Below are positions 1 to 8,961 of a stretch of DNA of 24,745 nucleotides, piece after piece. Positions within the stretch are counted from its first letter, which is position 1, and each line of letters begins with the position of its first letter. The notes beneath the pieces were generated by a model. The model was given only the letters and a program-made list of their open reading frames with translations, did not search any database and was not told the origin of the DNA. The DNA is taken from the NCBI GenBank assembly GCA_964646615.1, contig CAZYEV010000050.1:1-24745 (forward strand). Direction: 5' to 3'. The position numbers and the translations under genes are program-made. Source of the stretch: M3007 sp964646615 (GTDB lineage: Bacteria; Bacteroidota; Bacteroidia; Chitinophagales; Saprospiraceae).

Positions 1-2
1 TG

Positions 3-119
3 AAGGATGAGTGCAGGGTGTATAAGGACAACTTTAGGGAGACCATTTTCATCACCTGCACGGGATTACATAATTTTAGGGTAATGGCAAACCCACCAAA
101 ATATCCTGATAATCAATAA
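3..119 (+). pseudogene. Possible 5' portion of the downstream beta-helix gene, separated by an in-frame TAA
   Basis: The frame of the next gene is open from the window edge (base 3) for 38 codons and then meets TAA at 117-119. Five codons without a stop follow before the ATG at 135. The residues on both sides (…FRVMANPPKYPDNQ, stop, LQIYIMSNLDEGETREF…) read like one continuous beta-sandwich or Ig-like strand pattern. I infer that this is the tail of the N-terminal part of the same gene, broken by a nonsense mutation or a base error. The alternative is the end of an unrelated upstream gene that happens to share the frame. The window edge prevents a decision. Confidence 0.45.
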
Positions 120-134
120 CTTCAAATCTACATA

Positions 135-2924
135 ATGTCTAATCTGGATGAGGGTGAAACACGAGAATTTCGGTTCAAGCTTAAGTATAATCCTCCAGTA
201 AATTATAATCCCGATGTCTCTACAGGCGCCCTTGTAAGGGCTCATTTGGTCTTGCCTGATAACACAAGCATAACGAGTCAGGTGTTGCCTCAACCTTATG
301 TTACCAGAAGTGGTAACCATGGTCATCTGCCACAGGATAGACCTGTATTCGTTAGTGGAGAACTGGTACTTCAGTCTAATACTTCTGCTACAACCCAGAC
401 CCCATCCATCCTGGTTGGGCCCGGAGGATCGATTAGAATAATGAGCACGTGGGAGTTTAGCGCTCCCACTACGGGTATTTCGCCTGTTATCGAGGGTTGT
501 TCTACCATGTGGCAAGGGATCACTGTCGCTGGTAATAATAGTCTTACATTGAAAAACATAACTATCAAGGACGCCCATGAGGCTGTTAATCTTCAGACCG
601 ACGGAAGCAGTCTGGTGGCTGTGGATACTCGATTTATCAATAATAATTTTGGTATTCGTTCGAGTGCCTCTGGAAAGAATATTGTCGTACGTGGTTGTTC
701 GTTTGGGACGGATGATCAGGGCCTGAGACCCTCATATCCTGGCCAACCACTACAGCCGTTTTTCTTAGGGTTTGCCGGCATATATCTATCTCCGTTGAGC
801 ACGAGTACCCCTAGGACGTTAACGCTGGACGCCAGCCCCAACACCCAGGCACCCAACTATTTCCAGAATCTTCGTATGGGTATTCTGGCAGAAAATGCAG
901 TACTTATGGTCAGAAACACTGTTTTTGAAGATATTCTGTCGGCCAACAAACCCTCCGGTTATCCTGGCCCTACCCAATTGGGACAGGCGATTTTTGCCCG
1001 GAACTCAATCTTTAGGGTATCAGGCAATGCTAATTCTATAGTATCTTTATTGAATACAACAATGGGCATTTGGTCGGAGCGTAGCACGATCACGGCAACA
1101 GGTTGCTTCATGCGTGGCGTAGGCACAGGTATTCGTGTGGCCAATGGCCCGACACATGGCTACTACCTTGCGGATAACGATATAGAAGCAATAGCACAGG
1201 GTATTTTCGTCAGTCAGCAATCGGGTACGCCTGCTGCCAGCAGCATCGTGCGCAATACTATTACCGTTTCTGGCCCGGTATCTCATGGTATTTTACTACT
1301 GAACAACAAAAACCTTGGCAATCATACTACTTTTGTTTACGACAATGCTATACGACTCGAGGGAGGCCTGGCTGCTATACGACTCGCCTCATGCGCAAGA
1401 ACGCAGGTATTGGACAACTTTATTCGTCTTGGCAATCTTGACGGTCCTGACCGTTATGGTATTCGTATAAGCGGCGGCGAATATAATAACGTAAGCTGTA
1501 ATAATGTGCTTGGTCCGGGTAGGGCAGGTATCCGTGGCGAAATGGACAACGGTACCGACTTTCTGTGCAACACGATAAATACGTCTAACCATGGTCTTTG
1601 GCTCGATGGAGTATTCACTGGAGCTAAATCCAACATTTTTGTAGGAGGAAATCGCTTTGTAGATAACGCTCTGGCTGGCTTGCTCTTAGGACCTAATACA
1701 CTGATAGGGCCACAACCTCACCGCGGAAACCGCTGGTTTAACACCGATGGGCCAACTCGAGCAATTCACCAGGGTGGTTCTTTATTAGTGATAGAGTCTA
1801 AATTTACCGTGGACTCCAATGAGGATCCGGCTTATCTGCCAGACGAGGTTGTACCACAGCCGTGGTTTTCGGATGTGGTTACTCCTGAGCCTTCGTTTGA
1901 CTGCCCGCTGGTCATGCCCTGTGCACCGCCTATGTTTACTGGCGGCGAAGGCGAGGAGCTCGACCGGCGTACGGCTACGGGTACTTTGGTGGGCTTTGAG
2001 CACCCGGGACACTCTCTATGGTTAGCACAAAAGCGCCTGTACGAACGGCTAGCTCGGGAAGGCAACCCTTATGTCGGCGATGCAGACTTCGAGGCTTTCT
2101 TGAGTAGTGCACCGACCAGTTCGGCAGGGCGTTTTGCCGGTGTGCAAATGGGTATCCGAGAGGCATTTGTTCTGGCAGAAACCGAGTGGCAGGCCATAGA
2201 CTCTGCGGAAACGGCAATCATACAAGCCTTAGAACTCCTGACGGATACGGAGACTCAACAAATGGCGGCCAACCTATCACCACAAGATAGCGCTGATCTA
2301 GCCGCCGTGAGGGCAGATGTGCTGAGCCAACTGGTACAAAGGACGACTTTTCTGAGCGATCTTCGCAGCGCCATCGAGGCCGACCGCGCAGCTGCAGCAA
2401 CGCATATACTTGTCCAGAACGCAACGCTGACGGCTCAGGCCAGCTATGAGGTTAACGAAAAGACCGTCAACGCTATATACTTGCAAACGGTAGCGCAAGG
2501 GGCTACAGAACTCACATGGCAACAGCGCAGCGACCTAGAGGCCATCGCGATGCAATGCCCTATGGCCGACGGTGAGGCAGTGTTGCAGGCTCGCGCGCTG
2601 CTGACTGCCTGGGAGGACGCCACCGCACTCGACGCCCATGACGACGCGCTATGTGCGGCACGGCGCTTTGTTACCACAGGTGCCCCATCTTCGGCCAAAC
2701 GGCTATGGGTATATCCCAACCCGACCAGCGAGGTATTGTACGTCCGCTGCGAGACCCCTGCTGACTCTCAGCACTTTTTCCTTTACAATACGACAGGGCA
2801 GGTGGTGCTCAGCCACACCCTTGCCCTGTCAGAAAACCGCATCAACATCGGCCATCTGCCAGAGGGCCTGTACTATTACTGGATAGATAAAGAACACTGC
2901 GGCAAAGTTGTCATTCGCCGTTAA
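135..2924 (+). CDS. T9SS-sorted parallel beta-helix surface protein, probably lacking its N-terminus
   Basis: The 929-residue product shows a short Ig-like strand pattern at about residues 1-45. A long right-handed parallel beta-helix region (about 130-510) follows, with repeated short turns rich in N, G and I/V such as LTLKNITIKDA and HGILLLNN. An alpha-helical Ala/Gln/Glu-rich region spans about 620-845. A T9SS type A sorting domain lies at about 855-929 (WVYPNPTSEVLYV…, GHLPEGLYYY…). T9SS cargo needs a Sec signal peptide, yet the listed start has none: it begins with the polar stretch MSNLDEGETREF. The frame continues upstream through one stop, so this is probably the 3' part of a larger interrupted gene. 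Beta-helices of this type occur in carbohydrate-active enzymes and adhesins. No catalytic residues could be assigned, so function is unknown. It is followed after 60 nt by a second T9SS gene on the same strand. Confidence 0.8.
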   Translation: MSNLDEGETREFRFKLKYNPPVNYNPDVSTGALVRAHLVLPDNTSITSQVLPQPYVTRSGNHGHLPQDRPVFVSGELVLQSNTSATTQTPSILVGPGGSIRIMSTWEFSAPTTGISPVIEGCSTMWQGITVAGNNSLTLKNITIKDAHEAVNLQTDGSSLVAVDTRFINNNFGIRSSASGKNIVVRGCSFGTDDQGLRPSYPGQPLQPFFLGFAGIYLSPLSTSTPRTLTLDASPNTQAPNYFQNLRMGILAENAVLMVRNTVFEDILSANKPSGYPGPTQLGQAIFARNSIFRVSGNANSIVSLLNTTMGIWSERSTITATGCFMRGVGTGIRVANGPTHGYYLADNDIEAIAQGIFVSQQSGTPAASSIVRNTITVSGPVSHGILLLNNKNLGNHTTFVYDNAIRLEGGLAAIRLASCARTQVLDNFIRLGNLDGPDRYGIRISGGEYNNVSCNNVLGPGRAGIRGEMDNGTDFLCNTINTSNHGLWLDGVFTGAKSNIFVGGNRFVDNALAGLLLGPNTLIGPQPHRGNRWFNTDGPTRAIHQGGSLLVIESKFTVDSNEDPAYLPDEVVPQPWFSDVVTPEPSFDCPLVMPCAPPMFTGGEGEELDRRTATGTLVGFEHPGHSLWLAQKRLYERLAREGNPYVGDADFEAFLSSAPTSSAGRFAGVQMGIREAFVLAETEWQAIDSAETAIIQALELLTDTETQQMAANLSPQDSADLAAVRADVLSQLVQRTTFLSDLRSAIEADRAAAATHILVQNATLTAQASYEVNEKTVNAIYLQTVAQGATELTWQQRSDLEAIAMQCPMADGEAVLQARALLTAWEDATALDAHDDALCAARRFVTTGAPSSAKRLWVYPNPTSEVLYVRCETPADSQHFFLYNTTGQVVLSHTLALSENRINIGHLPEGLYYYWIDKEHCGKVVIRR

Positions 2925-2937
2925 ATCTTCATCAACG

Positions 2938-2965
2938 CCTACCGGAGCAAGTATGCTCCGGTAGG
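2938..2965 (+). terminator. Perfect 12-bp stem-loop between two T9SS genes
   Basis: CCTACCGGAGCA and TGCTCCGGTAGG form a perfect 12-bp stem with the 4-nt loop AGTA, starting 14 nt after the stop of the upstream gene. No T-tract follows on either strand, so it is not a textbook intrinsic terminator. It may be an mRNA 3'-end stabiliser or a weak terminator separating the two cargo genes. Confidence 0.55.
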
Positions 2966-2984
2966 CTATAACTATACTGCAATT

Positions 2985-4505
2985 ATGCGTAAAAAAATCT
3001 TTATCTTATTTCTTTTCCTCACAGTCTATCGAGCATTGCAAGCACAAAAAGAGGACTATATCTGGATTATTGGCGATAGTAATACCCCTCTCACAACCAC
3101 GCATGGCGGAATGATTATTGACTTTAACCATCCCTCTCCCGTGGTAACCTATCGCTATCGGGAGATAGATATGGGTAATACGAATACCAGTATAAGTAAT
3201 GCCAATGGAGAACTTCTATTTTACACTAACGGCTGCGTAATAGCAGATAGCGATGATCAGATTATAGAAAATGGCGATAGTATCAACCCTGGTGTCTGGC
3301 ATGACAGAGTTTGCAATATACCAGGTAGAAGGGCTTATGGTGCAGGTCATCCGAGCGCTGTGATTCTGCCGTTGCCGGACAACGATAGTCTTTTTTATCT
3401 TTTTCATAAAAGTGTCAAATACATTGAACAGCCTGTTAAGAGTGCATATGTGGATCGCTTGCTGTATACCATCATTAAAATAACCCCTGAAAAGAAGACT
3501 GTTCTGGCGAAAAATGTGCTGTTACTGGAGCGCGATTTGTCCTTGGGTGAGTTATTGGCCGTCAAGCATGCGAACGGAACGGACTGGTGGATTGTTACAC
3601 CGCTGCGTAACAGCAATCGGTTTTATGTCTTTCTTTTTACTAAGGATGGTATTGTCAGCACACTAGGGCAGACGATAGGCGAATTTCCCCCGTTGGAGGA
3701 GGAGCGCCTCGGGCAGAGCACCTTTTCGCCCGATGGTCGCCTGCTGGTGCGCTATCTTGCTGCTCGTCCGCCTATGTTATATGATTTTGACAGATCTACA
3801 GGACGTTTTTCTAATTATCGAAAGTTGAATATTCGATTTGATGAAGGGTTAGAGGTGTATCGTTCGGGTGGGTGCGCTATATCGCCCAGTAATCAGTATC
3901 TGTACATCATGGCTGAGCGAGTTACATATCAGTTTGATCTGTGGGCCGATGATGTTGCTGCTACTCAGGTCAAGGTAGGCGAATGGGATGGTGTTGTGGT
4001 GCCAATTGCCTGTCTGTTTGGGCTTAGCCAGTTGGGGCCGGACTGTAAGATATACATCAGTTGTGCCGACCTGCGGTATTACCATGTCATTCATCAACCG
4101 GACAAACCAGGGCTGGCCTGTCAATTGGAGCAACGCGGTTTTCCCTTGGTAACGCCGAGCGGAGCCTCTATTCCGTATTTTCCGAATTACCGGTTGGGAC
4201 CAATAGACAATCCCGGTATTCCGTGTGTGCCGAGGGTAAGCATTAGTGGAGGACAGGTTGGGCCATATTCAGCTGTGCAGGCATGGCCTAATCCGGCCAG
4301 TGAGGTATTGTATGTTCGTTATCCGCAGCATACAGAGGTGGTGGGCGGCTTTTATCTGTATAATGCTGTAGGGCAGGTGGTTGGATTGCTGCGTTTCGAG
4401 CCGGGTTCAGGAGTGCTGACGTTGCCAGTAGGCCATTTGCCCAGTGGCATGTACTACTATGTTACGAGTAGCGGGCATTCGGGTAAAGTACTGATTGAGC
4501 ATTGA
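2985..4505 (+). CDS. Secreted propeller-like protein with T9SS type A sorting domain
   Basis: The 506-residue product starts with a clear signal peptide (MRKKIFILFLFLTVYRALQA, likely cleaved before QKEDY), which supports this ATG. The body (about 25-420) has WD40/PD40-like beta-propeller strands, for example STFSPDGRLLVRYL, GCAISPSNQYLYIMAE and LGPDCKIYISC. This pattern is common in Bacteroidota secreted proteins of unknown role. Residues about 430-506 are a T9SS type A sorting domain (AWPNPASEVLYVR…, GHLPSGMYYY…). That domain is closely similar to the one in the gene just upstream, so the two C-termini look like recent paralogues. The protein is probably exported by Sec, moved across the outer membrane by T9SS and anchored or released. 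No catalytic motif was recognised. Confidence 0.88.
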   Translation: MRKKIFILFLFLTVYRALQAQKEDYIWIIGDSNTPLTTTHGGMIIDFNHPSPVVTYRYREIDMGNTNTSISNANGELLFYTNGCVIADSDDQIIENGDSINPGVWHDRVCNIPGRRAYGAGHPSAVILPLPDNDSLFYLFHKSVKYIEQPVKSAYVDRLLYTIIKITPEKKTVLAKNVLLLERDLSLGELLAVKHANGTDWWIVTPLRNSNRFYVFLFTKDGIVSTLGQTIGEFPPLEEERLGQSTFSPDGRLLVRYLAARPPMLYDFDRSTGRFSNYRKLNIRFDEGLEVYRSGGCAISPSNQYLYIMAERVTYQFDLWADDVAATQVKVGEWDGVVVPIACLFGLSQLGPDCKIYISCADLRYYHVIHQPDKPGLACQLEQRGFPLVTPSGASIPYFPNYRLGPIDNPGIPCVPRVSISGGQVGPYSAVQAWPNPASEVLYVRYPQHTEVVGGFYLYNAVGQVVGLLRFEPGSGVLTLPVGHLPSGMYYYVTSSGHSGKVLIEH

Positions 4506-4564
4506 AATAGGGCGTCAATGGACAGAAGAAAACGTATTTCACTCAAACAAAAACACAACAAACA

Positions 4565-6976
4565 ATGAACAACACAAAACAATGCTTATCAGTGGCCGCG
4601 CTCATGTTGGCGCTATTCTGGTGCAGCCCTTTACTGATGGGGCAGGGCCAGCGCGTGAGCAATTGCTGGACTTCTTATGGTGTTCCGGCTGGAAGTCCCT
4701 CTTTAAGGGATATTTATTTTGTAGATGAGCGTATCGGCTGGGCGGTAGGCGATAGCGGCGTCATTCTTAAGACGACCGATAGCGGTGAAAGCTGGTCTGT
4801 CCAAAATTCGGGAGTCAAAGCATTGCTGTTTTCGGTTCACTTTAGCGACACCCTGAATGGATGGGCCTGTGGCGAGGCGGGCGTTATTTTGAAAACGGCA
4901 GACGGCGGTAAGACGTGGCAGAAAAGTCCCTCTGGGGTAGCCGCTAATCTGAAAGCGCTGTATTTTTACGATGCGCTCACGGGTTGGGTATGCGGCTGGG
5001 AAAGCACTATTTTAAAAACAACCGATGGAGGCGCGACCTGGTTCCCACAGGTATCCGATGTTGCGGGGGCTATCCATTATGATGATATGTTTTTTACCGA
5101 TGACAGAACAGGATGGCTCATTGATTTATTGGGGCGCGTCGTTAAAACTACGGACGGCGGTGCTACCTGGAAGCTGATACACGATCTGCCAGATTATCTC
5201 TATTGTGTTCATTTTGAGGACTCCTTAGTTGGCTGGGTAGCAGGGTCTTCTGGCAATATCTATAAGACTACCGACGGTGGAGTTACCTGGAAAAAGCATA
5301 ATATTGTAGAGGATGAGAAAATAAGTTCCATTTATTTTGCCAATGCCACTACAGGATGGGCGGTCTGTAACCAGTCTGTTTACAAGACCACCGACGGTGG
5401 AGCAACCTGGCTGTTGCAGTTCAGAGGTGTGAGCGGCCCGCTGTTCTTCTTAGACGATCAGCGAGGGTGGGTCTTGAGGGGCTACCATGTTTCGCGCACT
5501 ACCGATGGTGGCCACAACTGGACCAACCCCGGCCTTTACCCGCCCTTACTGCTGTTCTCTGTCTATTTTACGGATACATTAAACGGCTGGACAGTGGGAG
5601 GTGGCGGCATTTTCAACACTAAGGACGGTGGTAAACATTGGTCTTTTCAGCCGTTTCCTGATCATCAGTTCAACAAAGTTTACTTCACCGACACCCTGCG
5701 AGGCTGTGTAGCCGGGACGGAGCGGATAGGGATAGGAGAGAGAGAGGGGGCTATCTTGTGCACCACGGATGGAGGTCAGACGTGGGAAAAAGCGAGTATT
5801 GCGTGGAGCAGCTACAAGGACGAATTTTATGACCTCTTCTTTGTGGATACACAAGTAGGCTGGGCACACAACAGATGGTCTCTATATAAGACCGAGGATG
5901 GCGGCAAACATTGGAAAGCCATAGAAACACCCAGTTCTCCCATCGGCTCCATACATTTTTTGGACAGCCTCTTGGGTTGGTTTGTCGTTTATAGATTTGG
6001 TCCCGTTGCTAATAGTTACGGTATATTCCGCACTACTGATGGCGGCAAGACGTGGACCTGGTTAAGCAATCCATATCTTTTCTACACTACCCGTTTTGCC
6101 AGTCCACAACTGGGTATAGGAGGTGGTGCTGATCTGGATGGCCTGAATTCCATTTTGAAAACAAACGATGGTGGCACTACCTGGACGCTGAAGTTAAGAA
6201 ATATAGATGGCTCTGAAGTATCCTCGATGCATCTGATAGATACGCTGATTGGGTGGGCTACCTCTCCTAATGTGTATCGCGGGGTTGTTCTAAAAACCCT
6301 TGACGGCGGTGAGACCTGGACGCGCCACTACCTGAGTACGCCCTCGCTATTCGGCGTGCATGCCCCTAATGCTCAGAACATCTGGGTGGTAGGCAGCCGC
6401 GGGGCCGTAATGAAGTACACGCCTGTTCCGCCTGCCTGCATAGACTCCTTCCCCCTGCATGGTCAGGGAGGCGTGGATGCCACAGCGGAACTCCACTGGC
6501 CTGAAGCATCGGGCTGCCCAGACGGCTATCGGCTTATTCTGTCCACGACTCCGGGGGGTAACGATTTGCTGGACACCTTACTGCGCGGCGACAATCCCAC
6601 GCATTACTCGCTGGCTCAACCACTACCGGTGGGGCGGATCTACGTGCGTCTGATACCGTTCAACGAATTGGGCTTTGCCGAAGGCTGTTCGGAATTCTGG
6701 TTTCAGACCGTCTCCAGCGTGCGCGAACCGCGCCTATCAGGCGTACAGGTTGGGCCTAATCCAGTTCGCGACCAGCTGTATATCCGCTTCGAGCGACCCT
6801 TGCCCTCAGAAGTACTCCTGCGCCTGTCCTCGCTGAACGGGCAAGTTCTCTTGGAGCAAAAACTCACCGATGCAGAAACGCGACTCCATATGCCCCACCT
6901 GCCTGCAGGAATATACCTGCTGCAACTGACCGAAAACGGCCAGACCGGCACCTGGCGGGTGGCAAAAGTTGAATAG
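4565..6976 (+). CDS. Secreted YCF48/Asp-box repeat protein with FN3-like and T9SS sorting domains
   Basis: The 803-residue product begins with a signal peptide (about residues 1-26, ending near LLMGQGQ). Thirteen repeats of the type (K/R)T-x-DGG-x-(T/H)W follow, from ILKTTDSGESW to VLKTLDGGETW, about 45-50 residues apart, with the companion motif F.D...GW(A/V). These are the YCF48/BNR-like Asp-box blades of seven-bladed propellers, so 13 units could fill almost two propellers. About 625-715 resembles a fibronectin type III domain (AELHWPEASGCPDGYRL…). Residues 727-803 are a T9SS type A sorting domain (VGPNPVRDQLYIRF…). Free-living bacteria use such repeats widely in secreted proteins, so the plant photosystem II annotation should not be transferred. 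Another ATG at 4495 is in a different frame and overlaps the previous gene; I reject it. Confidence 0.9.
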   Translation: MNNTKQCLSVAALMLALFWCSPLLMGQGQRVSNCWTSYGVPAGSPSLRDIYFVDERIGWAVGDSGVILKTTDSGESWSVQNSGVKALLFSVHFSDTLNGWACGEAGVILKTADGGKTWQKSPSGVAANLKALYFYDALTGWVCGWESTILKTTDGGATWFPQVSDVAGAIHYDDMFFTDDRTGWLIDLLGRVVKTTDGGATWKLIHDLPDYLYCVHFEDSLVGWVAGSSGNIYKTTDGGVTWKKHNIVEDEKISSIYFANATTGWAVCNQSVYKTTDGGATWLLQFRGVSGPLFFLDDQRGWVLRGYHVSRTTDGGHNWTNPGLYPPLLLFSVYFTDTLNGWTVGGGGIFNTKDGGKHWSFQPFPDHQFNKVYFTDTLRGCVAGTERIGIGEREGAILCTTDGGQTWEKASIAWSSYKDEFYDLFFVDTQVGWAHNRWSLYKTEDGGKHWKAIETPSSPIGSIHFLDSLLGWFVVYRFGPVANSYGIFRTTDGGKTWTWLSNPYLFYTTRFASPQLGIGGGADLDGLNSILKTNDGGTTWTLKLRNIDGSEVSSMHLIDTLIGWATSPNVYRGVVLKTLDGGETWTRHYLSTPSLFGVHAPNAQNIWVVGSRGAVMKYTPVPPACIDSFPLHGQGGVDATAELHWPEASGCPDGYRLILSTTPGGNDLLDTLLRGDNPTHYSLAQPLPVGRIYVRLIPFNELGFAEGCSEFWFQTVSSVREPRLSGVQVGPNPVRDQLYIRFERPLPSEVLLRLSSLNGQVLLEQKLTDAETRLHMPHLPAGIYLLQLTENGQTGTWRVAKVE

Positions 6977-7539
6977 CGAGCGCTAAACTGTACAGGCAAA
7001 AAGGCCTTCCGAACGGGCAGAGGGAATGACGGGTCGAACCTGCCAGACAGGTAAGAACAAGGCGCCTCTTCCCATGTGCAAAAAGCGGCGCACCTTCCAT
7101 GCTTTAGCCGCTGAAAAACACGATAGCCCATCGCCATCGCACGAAGGCAAACCCTCGCATTGCCCTCTGAAAAAGGCGAAAAAAGGCCCGGCCAGACGCT
7201 GCAAAATTTTTTTTCAGAAAAAAAAGGACGGCTTTTCGCTTTTTTTTATCAACAAATCACCGATGCATCCGCCGTTGTTTTGAAATCTAATACGCTGTTT
7301 TTCTGTTGTTTGCATAGGATTAGGCCAGGAAAATTCCAACGAAAATCAAAAACAAATGCTTTTTTTTGTTCTTTACCACCGGTAGTTACCGCCGCACTTT
7401 TGTATCGTTAATGAAAAGGAACGGCGGCTGAGAGACAAAAAGCGGCGATCATTGACCCACAGATTTGCGACTTTTCATGAGATTATACGGGAAACCGCCG
7501 CGGCGCAAACGAGCGCCGCGGTTTTTTTTTGTATAAGCC
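6977..7539. other. Gene-free stretch between convergent gene groups
   Basis: This 563-bp interval lies between the + strand T9SS group and the - strand MFS gene. It has long A and T runs (about 7205-7250 and 7360-7370) and no ORF with recognisable protein features. At 7395-7402 there is CACTTTTG, a near match to the Bacteroidota -7 box. A strong rightward terminator closes the interval at 7498-7530. Two tiny ORFs (ATG at 7411 and ATG at 7477) lie between them but show no family resemblance. A short non-coding RNA of roughly 120 nt is possible but unproven. Confidence 0.5.
7498..7530 (+). terminator. Strong intrinsic terminator, rightward
   Basis: CCGCGGCGC (7498-7506) and GCGCCGCGG (7513-7521) form a perfect 9-bp GC stem with the loop AAACGA. 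Nine T follow directly (7522-7530). The T-tract is on the + strand only. It therefore terminates rightward transcription, either read-through from the T9SS genes or a short transcript starting within the interval, just before the convergent MFS gene ends at 7540. Confidence 0.85.
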
Positions 7540-8844
7540 TCAGGAAGCGCTCATGCGGCGCACGCGCACGGCGAGCAACAGCACCATGCTGACCACGAAA
7601 AGCCCACTCAATACCAGCACGCTGGTGCGCATACCTCCGAACAACTGTGCTACCAACCCGAAGACCAGCGTCCCGAAGACTGTGGATACCTTATCCATGA
7701 CGTCGTAGAAGCTGAAAAACGATGTTGTCTCCGTGGTTTCCTCCGGCAGGAACTTGGCGTATGTGCTGCGCGAGAGCGCCTGTGTGCCGCCCATGACCAA
7801 CCCGATAGCGCCACCCAACGCAAAAACCCCGGCTTCTGTACGCACGTCGTAGCCGAGCAGGCAGATGACCGTCCAGATGACCAGCATCGTCAGCAGCGAA
7901 GCGCGGTTGCCCTTCCAGGCCGACAGGCGCGACGACAGGTAAGCGCCCACAATAGCCACCAGCTGCAAAATCAGCACCAGCACGATGAGGCGCGATTTTT
8001 CCATTTGCATCTCCTTATCGGCAAAGCTGGAGGCCAGGAAGAGAATAGCCTGCACGCCGGCGTTGTAGCAAAAGAAGCTGATGAGAAAGCGCGTGGTGTT
8101 GCCGCTCTGGCGCAGGATGCCAAAGGCTTTGCGGATTTCCTCGTAGCCCTTTTTCAGCACTCCCGCTGGCAAGGCACCGGGGCGGTCGGGCGGTAGCCGC
8201 CGAAACGGGATTTGGGCAAAGCCCAACCACCATACACCTACACTCACAAAAGCCCAGCGAATGGCTGCCGTATCGGACGGAAAGCCCAACGCCTCGTACT
8301 GCAAAATCATGGCCAGGTTGGCCAGCAAGAGCAACACGCTGCCCGCAAATCCGAAGATGAACCCACGAGCACTGACGGCATCGTAGCGGTCTTCGGTGGC
8401 AATGTCAGGCAGGTAGGCGTTGTAGAATACAATGCCTCCGGCAAAGCCCACCGTAGCCAGCACAAAACCCAACACGCCCACCCACAGGCTTTCGGGGCTG
8501 CTGAAGAAAAACAGGCTCATGCACGCCAGCGAACCCAGCAGCGTGAACGAGCGCATAAAGCGCATTTTGCGCCCGCCGTAGTCGGCAATGCCCGAAAGGA
8601 GCGGCGACACGGCAGCGATAACCAGATAGGCCAGCGAAATGCACCAGGCCATGAGCGACTCGTCGCGGATACTCGCCCCGCCGATGTTCACCCGATCGGG
8701 CGCCAGCGCCAGAAAATAGGGCGGAAAAATGGCTACTGTGATGACTAAGGCATAGGCGCTATTGGCCCAGTCGAAGAACGCCCAGCCGTTGATGAGGCGG
8801 CGGTCGTTTTTCTCAAAAGGTGCAGATGCGTGCTCGTCGGACAT
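7540..8844 (-). CDS. MFS transporter, UMF1/Atg22-like family
   Basis: The 434-residue product is an inner-membrane protein with many hydrophobic segments along its whole length, consistent with about 12 transmembrane helices. The N-terminal motif NGWAFFDWANSAYALVI is typical of the UMF1/Atg22-like branch of the major facilitator superfamily. The usual substrate of bacterial members is unknown; the yeast homologue Atg22 is a vacuolar amino-acid effluxer. I chose the ATG at 8844 (MSDEHASAPFEKND…) because the 18 extra upstream residues are polar, not conserved-looking, and begin at a longer arbitrary start. It lies 117 nt downstream of the HerA-like gene on the same strand. I found no -7 box in that gap, so it may share the upstream transcript. 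Confidence 0.88.
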   Translation of the reverse strand: MSDEHASAPFEKNDRRLINGWAFFDWANSAYALVITVAIFPPYFLALAPDRVNIGGASIRDESLMAWCISLAYLVIAAVSPLLSGIADYGGRKMRFMRSFTLLGSLACMSLFFFSSPESLWVGVLGFVLATVGFAGGIVFYNAYLPDIATEDRYDAVSARGFIFGFAGSVLLLLANLAMILQYEALGFPSDTAAIRWAFVSVGVWWLGFAQIPFRRLPPDRPGALPAGVLKKGYEEIRKAFGILRQSGNTTRFLISFFCYNAGVQAILFLASSFADKEMQMEKSRLIVLVLILQLVAIVGAYLSSRLSAWKGNRASLLTMLVIWTVICLLGYDVRTEAGVFALGGAIGLVMGGTQALSRSTYAKFLPEETTETTSFFSFYDVMDKVSTVFGTLVFGLVAQLFGGMRTSVLVLSGLFVVSMVLLLAVRVRRMSAS

Positions 8845-8961
8845 ACGCAGGTTCGTTTTGCTTTGCTGAGAATGAGACGGGCGCCTTCCGTGGGTCAATC
8901 CTGCCCCTGAGTAATGCCTTTTCCGGCCTGGTGAGGGTAATGTCCCAAGGGGCGCCTTTCC

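Noticed and set aside
17..33. GTGTATAAGGACA near the window start resembles the Nextera mosaic end
   Set aside because: Only nine consecutive bases match, one base is missing in the following part, the flanking adapter bases do not match, and a coherent reading frame runs through it. Treated as chance.
7026..7283. 85-residue + strand ORF in the 6977-7539 interval
   Set aside because: Lys/Pro-rich, no family resemblance, no promoter box or supported start, and largely made by the A/T runs of the interval.
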